Shown: in pieces, positions 55,394-62,141 of the stretch
How the letters are laid out: the number at the start of each line of letters is the position of its first letter
How positions within the stretch are numbered: the first letter of the stretch is position 1
Source: Pseudonocardia sp. 73-21
GTDB taxonomy: Bacteria; Actinomycetota; Actinomycetes; Mycobacteriales; Pseudonocardiaceae
Direction: 5' to 3'
Assembly: GCF_001899645.1 (NCBI RefSeq)
Contig: NZ_MKVV01000064.1
Coordinates: 42,146-104,286 of the forward strand
DNA: 62,141 bases
The notes under the pieces: model-generated
Seen by the model: the letters and a program-made list of their open reading frames with translations, nothing else
What the model was told of the DNA's origin: nothing
Database searches by the model: none
Translations under genes and position numbers: made by a program

Positions 55394-56080
55394 ATGGACC
55401 TCCTTCCGGCCGACACCACGCTCGACGTGCACGACCGCGCGATCGCCCTGCTCCCCGTCGGGAGCTGCGAGCAGCACGGGCCGCACCTGCCGCTGACCAC
55501 CGACACCGTCGTGGCGGCGACGCTCGCGGCCGCCGTCGAGGCGGCCTACCCGGTGCGCCGGCTCCCGCCGGTCACGTTCTCCTGCTCCCACGAGCACGCG
55601 GCGTGGCCCGGCACCGTCAGCATCTCGGCCACCACGCTCGTCGCGGTGGTGGCCGACATCGCCGCGTCGCTGCACCGCGACGGCGTGACGCTGCTGGTGC
55701 TGGTCAACGGCCACGGCGGCAACTACGTGCTCGGCAACGTCGTGCAGCAGGCCACCCTCGGGCCGCTGCGGATGGCCCTGTTCCCCGGCGAGACCGACTG
55801 GGACACCGCCCGCCGCGACGCCGGCCTGGCCACGTCGGCGGTCACCGACATGCACGCCGGCGAGCTCGAGACGTCGATCCTCCTGCACGCTCATCCCCAT
55901 CTCGTCAGGCCGGACTACGCACGAGCAGACGAGGTCGCGGACGACCGACGGCACCTGCTGAGCCGGGGCCTCCAGGCGTACTCGCGCTCGGGAGTGGTCG
56001 GTCGTCCGTCCGCTGCGTCGGCAGGGAAAGGGCGGGAGCTGCTGGCGAGCCTGGTGCGCTCCTTCGCCGAGCAGCTCTGA
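55394..56080 (+). CDS. Creatininase-family amidohydrolase
   Basis: A 228-residue metal amidohydrolase. LLPVGSCEQHGPHLPLTTDT provides Glu26, His28 and Asp37. NGHGGN provides His107, and HAGELETSILL gives the remaining Glu. The family includes creatininase, the mycofactocin peptidase MftE and the archaeal FAPy deformylase ArfB. Next to a Tyr-less GTP cyclohydrolase, a formamide hydrolase acting on the formamidopyrimidine nucleotide is the best inference. GTG at 55391 is an alternative start. Its last 176 bases overlap the convergent membrane protein. Confidence 0.88.
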   Translation: MDLLPADTTLDVHDRAIALLPVGSCEQHGPHLPLTTDTVVAATLAAAVEAAYPVRRLPPVTFSCSHEHAAWPGTVSISATTLVAVVADIAASLHRDGVTLLVLVNGHGGNYVLGNVVQQATLGPLRMALFPGETDWDTARRDAGLATSAVTDMHAGELETSILLHAHPHLVRPDYARADEVADDRRHLLSRGLQAYSRSGVVGRPSAASAGKGRELLASLVRSFAEQL

Positions 56081-56930
56081 CGGCGAGGACCACGGCCCCG
56101 GGCAGGCATGCGACGAGGCTGAGCACCCCGTAGACCACGGCGGTGGCCAGGCCCTGGGCCGCGCCGAGGCCGATGACGCCGAACCCGGCGGCCGTCGCGG
56201 CCTCGCGCGGGCCCCACCCGCCGACGTTCAGCGGCAGGCTCATGGCCAGCAGCGCCAGCACCAGGATCGGCAGCATCCCGGTGATCGGCGCCGCAGATCG
56301 CGCGGCCCGGGCCGCGACCACGAACGTGGCGAGGTAGCAGGCCAGGGTCAGCACCGACAGGCCGACGACGGCGGGCCGCAGCACCGTGGCCGCGTCGGCC
56401 AGCATCGGACGCAGCCGGGCGCGGAGCAGCCACCCGGCGGCGACCGTGGCGAGCAGTGCGCCCGCGACGACCCAGCGGCCGGACCCGGGCACGACGATGT
56501 CGAGCAGCGCGGGCTCGCAGGCCAGCACGCCGACGGTGGCCGCGACCAGCACGACCTGGCCGGCCAGCCGTTCCAGCACCACGGCCCGCACGCCGCGCGT
56601 CATGTCACCGGACTCCCGGCCGTGCGCCACGGCGCGGTGCACGTCGCCGAGGACGCCGGCGGGCAGCACCGAGTTGAGGAACACGGCCTGGTAGCAGTCG
56701 GCCACGGCGGTGCGCAGCGGCAGCGCCATCCCGAGCCGGCGCGCCACCAGACACCAGCGCCCCGCGCTGCAGACGGTGGCGAGCAGGCCGAGGGCCAGCG
56801 CGGCGAGCACGGTGCCCGCGTCCACCGCCGCCACGCTGTGCAGCACCGCCCCCGACCCCAGCTTCACCACGAGCGCGACGACGACGGCCACGCCGGCGCT
56901 CAGGCGCAGCGCCGGCCACAGCCGGTTCAC
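55905..56930 (-). CDS. Lysylphosphatidylglycerol synthase-like membrane protein (UPF0104)
   Basis: A 341-residue integral membrane protein with about seven helices. VCSAGRWCLVARRLGMALPLRTAVADCYQAVFLNSVLPAGVLGDVHRAV and PLNVGGWGPREAATAAGFG are the UPF0104 / flippase-domain hallmarks. It lacks the LPG synthase catalytic domain. It may flip or bind a lipid-linked product. The GTG overlaps the methyltransferase stop by four bases. Its last 55 codons are Pro/Ser/Arg rich and antisense to the creatininase gene. Confidence 0.85.
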   Translation of the reverse strand: MNRLWPALRLSAGVAVVVALVVKLGSGAVLHSVAAVDAGTVLAALALGLLATVCSAGRWCLVARRLGMALPLRTAVADCYQAVFLNSVLPAGVLGDVHRAVAHGRESGDMTRGVRAVVLERLAGQVVLVAATVGVLACEPALLDIVVPGSGRWVVAGALLATVAAGWLLRARLRPMLADAATVLRPAVVGLSVLTLACYLATFVVAARAARSAAPITGMLPILVLALLAMSLPLNVGGWGPREAATAAGFGVIGLGAAQGLATAVVYGVLSLVACLPGAVVLAVRAARRRSAPGSPAAPALSLPTQRTDDRPLPSASTPGGPGSAGAVGRPRPRLLVRSPA

Positions 56931-57727
56931 GAGAAGCTCCGGGGGAGGGCGATCAGATCGGCGTGCCCGACGACGATCGAGAGATCGCCGGCGGCCAGGG
57001 CGTCCAGCCTGCGGTGCAGGTAGCCGGGCCCGTCGAGGTCCGGCCGCTGCTCGACGGCCGCCGCGACCCAGCCGCGCAACCACTCCTCGGCCAGCTCGGC
57101 GGTGCCGGGGCCGAGGCGCCACGGGCTCGACACGGTGACGACGTGCGCGCCGCGGCGGCGGAAGGCCCCGGCCGCCACGGACACGGCGTCGGGCCCGAGC
57201 AGCCGGCGCCCGTCGACCGTGCGGCGCTGGTGGGCGTCGAACGCGGCGGCGACGTCGGCGTCGAGGGGATCGGCGGGGGAGAGCGACACCCGGCCCACCA
57301 CCGAGAGCGTCAGCAGGGCCGGGCAGCCCACCGCGGCGATGGCCTCCACCTCCTCGGCCGTGAGCAGGTCCAGCAGCGCCGACGCCGTGACCAGCGAGGC
57401 GCCGGAGAGCCGGGCGGCGGTGAGGTCGCCTCCGCGGGTCCCGGTCGTGACCCCGGCGGGAAGGCTGCGGGCGGCCCGTTCCAGGAGCGCCTCGTCGCGG
57501 TCGTGCAGGATCCAGTGCTGCGCGTTCGGCAGGAGCGGGGCGAGCCAGCGGCCCATCGATCCCGTGCCGCAGCCGAGGTCGCGCACCACCAGCGGTCCGT
57601 CCGGCAGGTGGGCGCGCAGTGGCTCGACGAGCTCGGTGGCCCGCGCCGCGGCGTCGGCCGGCTCGCGCAGCGCGAGCCAGTCGGGCGTGCACACGGGGGA
57701 TCCCGGGGTGCTCCACCGCGTGGTCAC
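56927..57727 (-). CDS. SAM-dependent methyltransferase
   Basis: A 266-residue class I methyltransferase. The SAM loop is VVRDLGCGTGSMGRWLAP, with the second motif HWILHDRDEALLERAA. GGDLTAARLSGASLVTASALLDLLTAEEVEAI is the later acidic region. It lies between a glycosyltransferase and a membrane protein with four-base overlaps at both ends, so the three act together. The methyl acceptor is unknown; a pterin-like or sugar-conjugate acceptor is inference from the cluster. Confidence 0.88.
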   Translation of the reverse strand: MTTRWSTPGSPVCTPDWLALREPADAAARATELVEPLRAHLPDGPLVVRDLGCGTGSMGRWLAPLLPNAQHWILHDRDEALLERAARSLPAGVTTGTRGGDLTAARLSGASLVTASALLDLLTAEEVEAIAAVGCPALLTLSVVGRVSLSPADPLDADVAAAFDAHQRRTVDGRRLLGPDAVSVAAGAFRRRGAHVVTVSSPWRLGPGTAELAEEWLRGWVAAAVEQRPDLDGPGYLHRRLDALAAGDLSIVVGHADLIALPRSFS

Positions 57728-58758
57728 AGGAGCACCTTCGCCAGGCATCGCGCGGTCACCTCCCACCCGTCGAGCTCCGCGCGCCGCGCCAGGGCGGACC
57801 TGCGGGCCGTCTCGCGCAGGTCGGCGTCGTCGAGCCAGCGGCGCAGGGCCGCGGCGAGCGCGGCGGCGTTGCCGGGGGGCACGAGCAGGCCGGGCACGGA
57901 GCCGTCGGCGGCCCGGCCGAGGGTGTCCGCGACCCCGCCGACGTCCGCGGCCAGCACCGGGATCCCGTGCGCGAGCGCCTCGGTGACCACCATCGCGTAG
58001 GTCTCCGTGCGCGACGGCAGGACGAGCAGGTCGGCTCCGGTCCACGTCACGTCCGCCTCCGGGCCGGTGAGCTGCACCCGGTCGTCGAGGTGGCGGCGCG
58101 CGATCGTCGCCCGCAGCACGGCGACGTGGTCCGGGTCGCGGACCAGTGGCCCGACGATCCGGCAGGTCCAGTCCAGGCCGACGACCAGTGCCAGCGCCTC
58201 GACGAGCAGGTCGTGGCCCTTCGTCGGGGTCACGGAGCCGACGGAGATCAGTCGGCTGCCGTCCCCGGCGGGCGTGACCGGGCCGGGGTCCACCCCCGGC
58301 GTCGCCACGTGCGCGGACACCCCGTGGACGTCGGCGATCCGCCGCGCCGCCCACGGGCTGGTGGCCACGACGGCCGCGGCGGAGTGGAGGGTGGCGCGCT
58401 CGCGCCCGGTGAGCTCGGCGGCCGTCTCCGGATCGAGCCCGGCCTCGTCGCCGAGGGGGAGGTGCACCAGCACGGTGAGGCGCAGCCGGTCGGCCTGGGC
58501 GGCGACGACGTCGGGGACCGCGCAGGCCACGAGCCCGTCGAGCAGCACGGGGCCGCCGTCGGGAACGGCCGCGAGCGCGCGGGCGAGCTCCGCGCGGGCG
58601 GCGTCGTCGGGGTGGGGCCAGGTGCCCGGCACCGGGAGCTCGTGCACGTCGAGATCGGTCGCCAGCTCGTCGCACACCCGACGGTCGTAGACGTTGCCGC
58701 CGCTGGTGCGCGCGGGATCGTCGACGTCACCGGGGAGGACGACGTGCACGCCGGTCAC
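57724..58758 (-). CDS. GT4-family glycosyltransferase
   Basis: A 344-residue GT-B glycosyltransferase. [23 protein letters not shown] is the N-terminal loop. [20 protein letters not shown] starts the second domain, and [28 protein letters not shown] is the nucleotide-sugar E-x7-E region. It would add a hexose to a cluster metabolite or lipid. GTG at 58758 overlaps the T-fold gene stop by four bases. Confidence 0.9.
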   Translation of the reverse strand: MTGVHVVLPGDVDDPARTSGGNVYDRRVCDELATDLDVHELPVPGTWPHPDDAARAELARALAAVPDGGPVLLDGLVACAVPDVVAAQADRLRLTVLVHLPLGDEAGLDPETAAELTGRERATLHSAAAVVATSPWAARRIADVHGVSAHVATPGVDPGPVTPAGDGSRLISVGSVTPTKGHDLLVEALALVVGLDWTCRIVGPLVRDPDHVAVLRATIARRHLDDRVQLTGPEADVTWTGADLLVLPSRTETYAMVVTEALAHGIPVLAADVGGVADTLGRAADGSVPGLLVPPGNAAALAAALRRWLDDADLRETARRSALARRAELDGWEVTARCLAKVLL

Positions 58759-59153
58759 AGGGCACGCTCGTAGCTCGCCCACGCGACGTGCGACTCCGTC
58801 AGCGTCACCGTGATCCCGGCCAGCCCGCGGGCCCCCTCGCCGAGCGCGCCCGCGTGCACCCTCGCGGCCAGCCGGTCCGCGACGACCTGCGCGAGGAACT
58901 CGGTGGAGGTGTTGACGCCCGCGAACTCCGGCTCGTCGTCGAGGTTGCGGTAGTTGACCTCCGCCAGCACCGCGCCCAGCTCGCGTGTGGCCAGCCCGAT
59001 GTCGACGACGATGTTGTCGGCGTCGAGCGCGGCCCGCCGGAACGTCGCGTCCACCACGAAGGTGGCGCCGTGCAGCCGCTGGGCCGGTCCGAAGACCTCG
59101 CCCCGGAAGCTGTGGGCCACCATCACGTGATCACGGACGGTGATGCTGAACAC
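58755..59153 (-). CDS. PTPS/QueD-like T-fold protein lacking catalytic residues
   Basis: A 132-residue T-fold protein similar to 6-pyruvoyltetrahydropterin synthase and QueD. The first zinc His may be His14 in VAHSF and the second His28 in RLHGA. Position 30 holds Ala where the HGH motif has its third zinc His. The catalytic Cys is also absent. The substrate-anchoring Glu near the C-terminus is retained (TLTESHVAW). I recall a solved Streptomyces homologue with the same losses that still keeps a pterin-binding pocket. GGAGG precedes the GTG. Confidence 0.85.
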   Translation of the reverse strand: MFSITVRDHVMVAHSFRGEVFGPAQRLHGATFVVDATFRRAALDADNIVVDIGLATRELGAVLAEVNYRNLDDEPEFAGVNTSTEFLAQVVADRLAARVHAGALGEGARGLAGITVTLTESHVAWASYERAL

Positions 59154-59172
59154 GGGGCCTCCGGTGGGTCGT

Positions 59173-60132
59173 CTAGGTCTCTCCGTAGAGGACACGGACG
59201 CAGAGCCCGGACGGTTCACCGGACATCAGCGCCGGGAGGTCGTCGAACGCGCACTCGCCGGAGACCAGCACGTCGAAGCGGGGGTCGGCGAGCAGCCGCA
59301 TCGCCAACGCCATCCGATCGGAGTAGCCGCGCCGGGCCCGTCGCGGCGACACCGTGCCGACCTGGCTGCTGCGGATGGTCAGCCGCTTCGCGTGGAACGC
59401 CTCGCCCAGCGGCACGCTCACCGGCCGGTCGCCGTACCAGCTCAGCTCCACCACCTCGCCCTCGTGGGCGAGCAGCTCCAGCGACCGGGCCAGCCCGGCG
59501 TCGGTGGCGCTGGCGTGCACGACGAGATCGCAGTCGCCCACGGCGTCGTCCGGTGCCGCGAACCCGACGCCGAGCGCCGCGGCCACCGACGCCCGGGAGG
59601 GTTCGGGGTCCACCAGCTCGACCCGGACGCCGGGGATCCCGGCGAGCACCGCGGCCACGCTGCACCCGACCATCCCCGCCCCGACGACGGCGATCCGGTC
59701 GCCCACCAGCGGGGCCGCGTCCCACAGGGCGTTGACGGCGGTCTCGACGGTGCCCGCGAGCACGGCGCGCGCGCCCGGCACGGCGTCGGGGACGGGGGTC
59801 ACCGCCGTCGCCGGCACGACGAAACGCGTCTGGTGCGGATGGAGGCAGAACACGGTGCGGCCGAGCAGTGGACCCGACTCGACGACCCCGACGGCGAGGT
59901 AGCCGTACTTCACCGGCGCCGGGAAGTCACCCTCCTGGAACGGCGCGCGCATCGCCGTGTACTGGCTGGGCGGCACGCCGCCGCGGAACACCAGCGACTC
60001 CGTACCGCGGCTGACGCCCGAGAACAGCGTGCGCACCACGACGTCGTCCGGGCCGGGCTCGGCGAGCGTGACGGACCGGATCTCGCCCTCGCCGGGGGAG
60101 CGGAGCCAGAACGCGCGTGCGGTGGCCGGCAC
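59173..60132 (-). CDS. MDR-family dehydrogenase
   Basis: A 319-residue medium-chain dehydrogenase-like protein and first gene of the five-gene minus operon. [18 protein letters not shown] is the catalytic-zinc region, but the usual Cys of SGVCGTD is Ser. [18 protein letters not shown] is the nucleotide-binding motif. No structural-zinc Cys lobe is seen. It may be a zinc-free reductase acting on the cluster product. GGGGAG precedes the GTG at 60132. It is divergent from the CDP-alcohol transferase. Confidence 0.85.
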   Translation of the reverse strand: MPATARAFWLRSPGEGEIRSVTLAEPGPDDVVVRTLFSGVSRGTESLVFRGGVPPSQYTAMRAPFQEGDFPAPVKYGYLAVGVVESGPLLGRTVFCLHPHQTRFVVPATAVTPVPDAVPGARAVLAGTVETAVNALWDAAPLVGDRIAVVGAGMVGCSVAAVLAGIPGVRVELVDPEPSRASVAAALGVGFAAPDDAVGDCDLVVHASATDAGLARSLELLAHEGEVVELSWYGDRPVSVPLGEAFHAKRLTIRSSQVGTVSPRRARRGYSDRMALAMRLLADPRFDVLVSGECAFDDLPALMSGEPSGLCVRVLYGET

Positions 60133-60182
60133 GTTCTCCCCTTCCCGGTGAACCGTTCGCGCCCCGCGTCCGTGTGGAGGAC

Positions 60183-61004
60183 ATGGGACATCGCGAGACC
60201 ACCGTAGTCGCGGCGGCGGCCGCCCAGGTGCTGCTGCTGGTCGGGCTGCGGCCCGGTACCGCCGGGCTGCTGGCCGGTCTGTTCTACGGCGCGGGCCTGC
60301 TCGGCCTGCTGGCCGGGGCGATGCACCGGGCCGGCCGGTCCCGCTTCGGCCCGGCCGATCTCGTGACGCTGGGCCGGGCGGTGCTGGTCGTCGGGGTGAC
60401 GGCCCTGGTGACGGACGGGCTGGTCGACGGTTCGACCGCGACCCCCGTGCTGGTCGGGCTCGCCTCCGTGGCACTGGCGCTCGACGCCGTCGACGGACGC
60501 GTGGCGCGGCGCACCGGCACGGCGTCGGCCGTGGGTGCCCGGTTCGACATGGAGGTGGACGCGTTCCTCATCCTCGTGCTGAGCGTGCACGTCGCCGGGA
60601 TCGTCGGGCCGTGGGTGCTGGCCGCGGGGCTGATGCGGTACGCGTTCGTCGCGGCGGGCTGGGCGTGGCCGTGGCTGCGGGGGTCGCTGCCGCCCAACCT
60701 GGCCGCCAAGACCGTGGCCGCGGTGCAGGGGGTGGTGCTGGTCGTCGCCTGCGTCGTCGGGCCCTTGGCCGCCACCGTCCTGGTCGCGACGGCGCTGGCC
60801 CTGCTGAGCTGGTCGTTCGGCCGCGATGTCCGTCGGTTGTGGAGCAGGAGGGCCGAACCGGTGGCGCCACCTGTCCGAATGACCCGTGTGACTACGCGTA
60901 GGGTCGCCCACTGTGTCCCGACCCGTCGACGAGGCGCAGCTCACGGCGGTGTACGCCGAACACGGACGGGCCATGCAGATGTACGCCACGAGGTTGCTCG
61001 GTGA
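60183..61004 (+). CDS. CDP-alcohol phosphatidyltransferase-like protein
   Basis: A 273-residue membrane enzyme. The signature D-x2-DG-x2-AR-x8-G-x3-D-x3-D is complete in the span starting DAVDGRVAR and ending FDMEVD at about 99-122. About six transmembrane helices are present. It would displace CMP from a CDP-alcohol to make a phospholipid. GTGGAGG supports the ATG at 60183. The last 30 codons overlap the next sigma gene and are Arg/Thr rich and probably not conserved. Confidence 0.88.
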   Translation: MGHRETTVVAAAAAQVLLLVGLRPGTAGLLAGLFYGAGLLGLLAGAMHRAGRSRFGPADLVTLGRAVLVVGVTALVTDGLVDGSTATPVLVGLASVALALDAVDGRVARRTGTASAVGARFDMEVDAFLILVLSVHVAGIVGPWVLAAGLMRYAFVAAGWAWPWLRGSLPPNLAAKTVAAVQGVVLVVACVVGPLAATVLVATALALLSWSFGRDVRRLWSRRAEPVAPPVRMTRVTTRRVAHCVPTRRRGAAHGGVRRTRTGHADVRHEVAR

Positions 61005-61422
61005 CCCGGTCGCCGCGGAGGACGTCGTCCAGGAGGCGCTCATCCGCCTCTGGCGCCATCCCGAGGTGCTCGACAACGGCCGGGGCTCGGTCCGTGGGTG
61101 GCTGCTCACCGTGATCCGCAACATCGTGATCGACGGTGCGCGGGCCCGCGGCGCGCGGCCCGCGGAGGTCCCCGAGGACCCCACCGCGCCGCCCGTCCAA
61201 CGCGACCACGCCGACGCCGTGGCCACGTCGGTCACCGTCCACGAGGCGCTCGGGCGGCTCTCGCCGGAGCACCGCGCGGTGCTGGAGCAGATCCACCTGC
61301 ACGGCCGCAACCTCGACGAGGCGGCCCGGGCGCTCGGCGTGCCGAAGGGCACCGTGAAGTCCCGCACCTTCTACGCCATCCGGGCCCTGCGCGAGCTCAT
61401 GACCACGGGGCGGCGCTCGTGA
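60913..61422 (+). CDS. ECF-like sigma factor
   Basis: A 169-residue sigma-70 factor. Region 2 contains YATRLLGDPVAAEDVVQEALIRLWRH, and region 4 has LSPEHRAVLEQIHLHGRNLDEAARALGVPKGTVKSRTFYAIRALRE. GTG at 60913 follows TAGGGT by eight bases, a leaderless signal lying inside the upstream gene. It overlaps the anti-sigma gene by four bases. The regulon is unknown; the flanking cluster is a candidate. Confidence 0.92.
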   Translation: MSRPVDEAQLTAVYAEHGRAMQMYATRLLGDPVAAEDVVQEALIRLWRHPEVLDNGRGSVRGWLLTVIRNIVIDGARARGARPAEVPEDPTAPPVQRDHADAVATSVTVHEALGRLSPEHRAVLEQIHLHGRNLDEAARALGVPKGTVKSRTFYAIRALRELMTTGRRS

Positions 61423-62111
61423 ACCCCCACCACCCCGTCCACGGCACGGGCGACGTCACCGCTCACGCGCTCGGCCTGCTCGACGGGCCCGGGGCCGCGG
61501 CGGTGGAGGCCCACCTCGCCACCTGCGCCGACTGCCGCCAGGAGTGGGCCGACGTCCGCGAGACCGCGGCGCTGCTGGAGACCGTGCCCCCGGAGGCGCT
61601 CGTCGACGGCCCACCGGCCGGCGACCTCGCGCTGCGGCGGGCGCTGCGGCGCATCCGCGAGGAGTCCGACGCCCCGCGCCACCGGAGCGCGCCTCCCCGG
61701 GTCCGGCGCCTCGTGGCCGCCGCCGCGGCCGCGCTCGTCCTGCTCGCGGGCGGTGTCGTGATCGGCCGGGTGACGGCCCCAGCGGCCCCCGCGACGGCAC
61801 TGGCCGGCGGGCACACCGTCGAGGGCACCGAGGGCTCGGTGACGATGAGCGCCACGGTGGTGCCCGCAGCGGGTTGGGTGCGCCTGGCCGCCACCGTCTC
61901 GGGCCTGCCGGCGGGGAAGCGCTGCACCCTGCTCGTCCTCTCCCGGGACGGCACCGCGGCGGTGGCCGGGAGCTGGCTCACGCCGGCCGTCACCGTGCCC
62001 GGGCGCAGCGGCACGATCATGGGCTCCACGATCATCGACCCCGCCACGATCCAGGCGGTGGCCATCCGCACCGACACCGGCGAGACCCTGATCTCGGTGC
62101 CCTTCGCCTAG
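61419..62111 (+). CDS. Membrane anti-sigma factor
   Basis: A 230-residue anti-sigma factor. The zinc-finger ASD motif H-x3-C-x2-C is HLATCADC near 32-39. A transmembrane helix at about 105-125 (LVAAAAAALVLLAGGVVIG) leads to an extracellular domain of the RskA type (SVTMSATVVPAAGWVRLAATVSGLP). Signal-driven proteolysis would free the sigma factor encoded upstream. The GTG overlaps the sigma stop. The gene ends 30 bases before the window edge. Confidence 0.92.
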   Translation: MNPHHPVHGTGDVTAHALGLLDGPGAAAVEAHLATCADCRQEWADVRETAALLETVPPEALVDGPPAGDLALRRALRRIREESDAPRHRSAPPRVRRLVAAAAAALVLLAGGVVIGRVTAPAAPATALAGGHTVEGTEGSVTMSATVVPAAGWVRLAATVSGLPAGKRCTLLVLSRDGTAAVAGSWLTPAVTVPGRSGTIMGSTIIDPATIQAVAIRTDTGETLISVPFA

Positions 62112-62141
62112 GACGCTCCTGAAAAAGCCGGTCGTGTCGGT

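Overview
This is a very GC-rich stretch of an actinobacterial chromosome. GTG starts, 4-base ATGA/GTGA gene overlaps and leaderless -10 elements directly before start codons are all common. A mycothiol deacetylase (mshB), a glucosyl-3-phosphoglycerate synthase (gpgS) and a succinylase-type lysine/diaminopimelate block place it in the Mycobacteriales/Pseudonocardiales group, most likely a Pseudonocardia-like organism. That genus call is inference. From memory, gene order from mshB to the MgtE-like protein follows the Mycobacterium tuberculosis region around Rv1170-Rv1232 (mshB, fdx-dapC, dapD/dapE, LOG protein, folP2, gpgS, tag, DUF3117, glgA/glgC, O-methyltransferase, sigE-rseA-htrA-tatB, mrp, DUF1003, MgtE-like), with local insertions.

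Layout. Bases 1-3439 hold the end of an ABC transporter, a LolA-like secreted protein and a divergent two-component system. Bases 3497-7303 hold a pentapeptide-repeat protein, an SRPBCC-NUDIX fusion and a DUF559 protein in repeat-rich DNA, with three distinct intergenic repeat families. Bases 7304-17172 hold typA and a complete oligopeptide ABC importer operon with a second binding protein. Bases 17258-31282 are the conserved housekeeping block: mycothiol, ferredoxin, diaminopimelate, LOG proteins, folP2, gpgS and tag. Bases 31350-38945 hold zinc proteins, the glycogen/maltose-1-phosphate genes glgA/glgC, and the envelope-stress module sigE-rseA-htrA-tatB.

Bases 38950-45553 look like an inserted catabolic island: amidase, 2-hydroxyacid dehydrogenase, DUF3830, two Asp/Glu-racemase-fold enzymes, a GntR regulator and a class III aminotransferase. 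It has its own consensus promoter, and the same operator-like palindrome lies before two of its transcription units. Bases 45611-53079 return to conserved genes: mrp, MarR, DUF1003, MgtE-like, a CitE-like lyase, a subtilisin-inhibitor-like lipoprotein, an acyl-CoA dehydrogenase and a general stress protein.

The most interesting region is 53089-61004. It is an orphan cluster pairing a GTP cyclohydrolase II that lacks the usual active-site Tyr with a creatininase-family hydrolase. A translationally coupled operon beside them encodes an MDR dehydrogenase, a T-fold (PTPS-like) protein missing its zinc and catalytic residues, a glycosyltransferase, a methyltransferase and a membrane protein. A CDP-alcohol phosphatidyltransferase and an LTA-synthase-like membrane phosphatase flank the set. 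I read it as an undescribed GTP-derived pyrimidine/pterin-like conjugate pathway, possibly envelope-linked. A sigma/anti-sigma pair ends the window.
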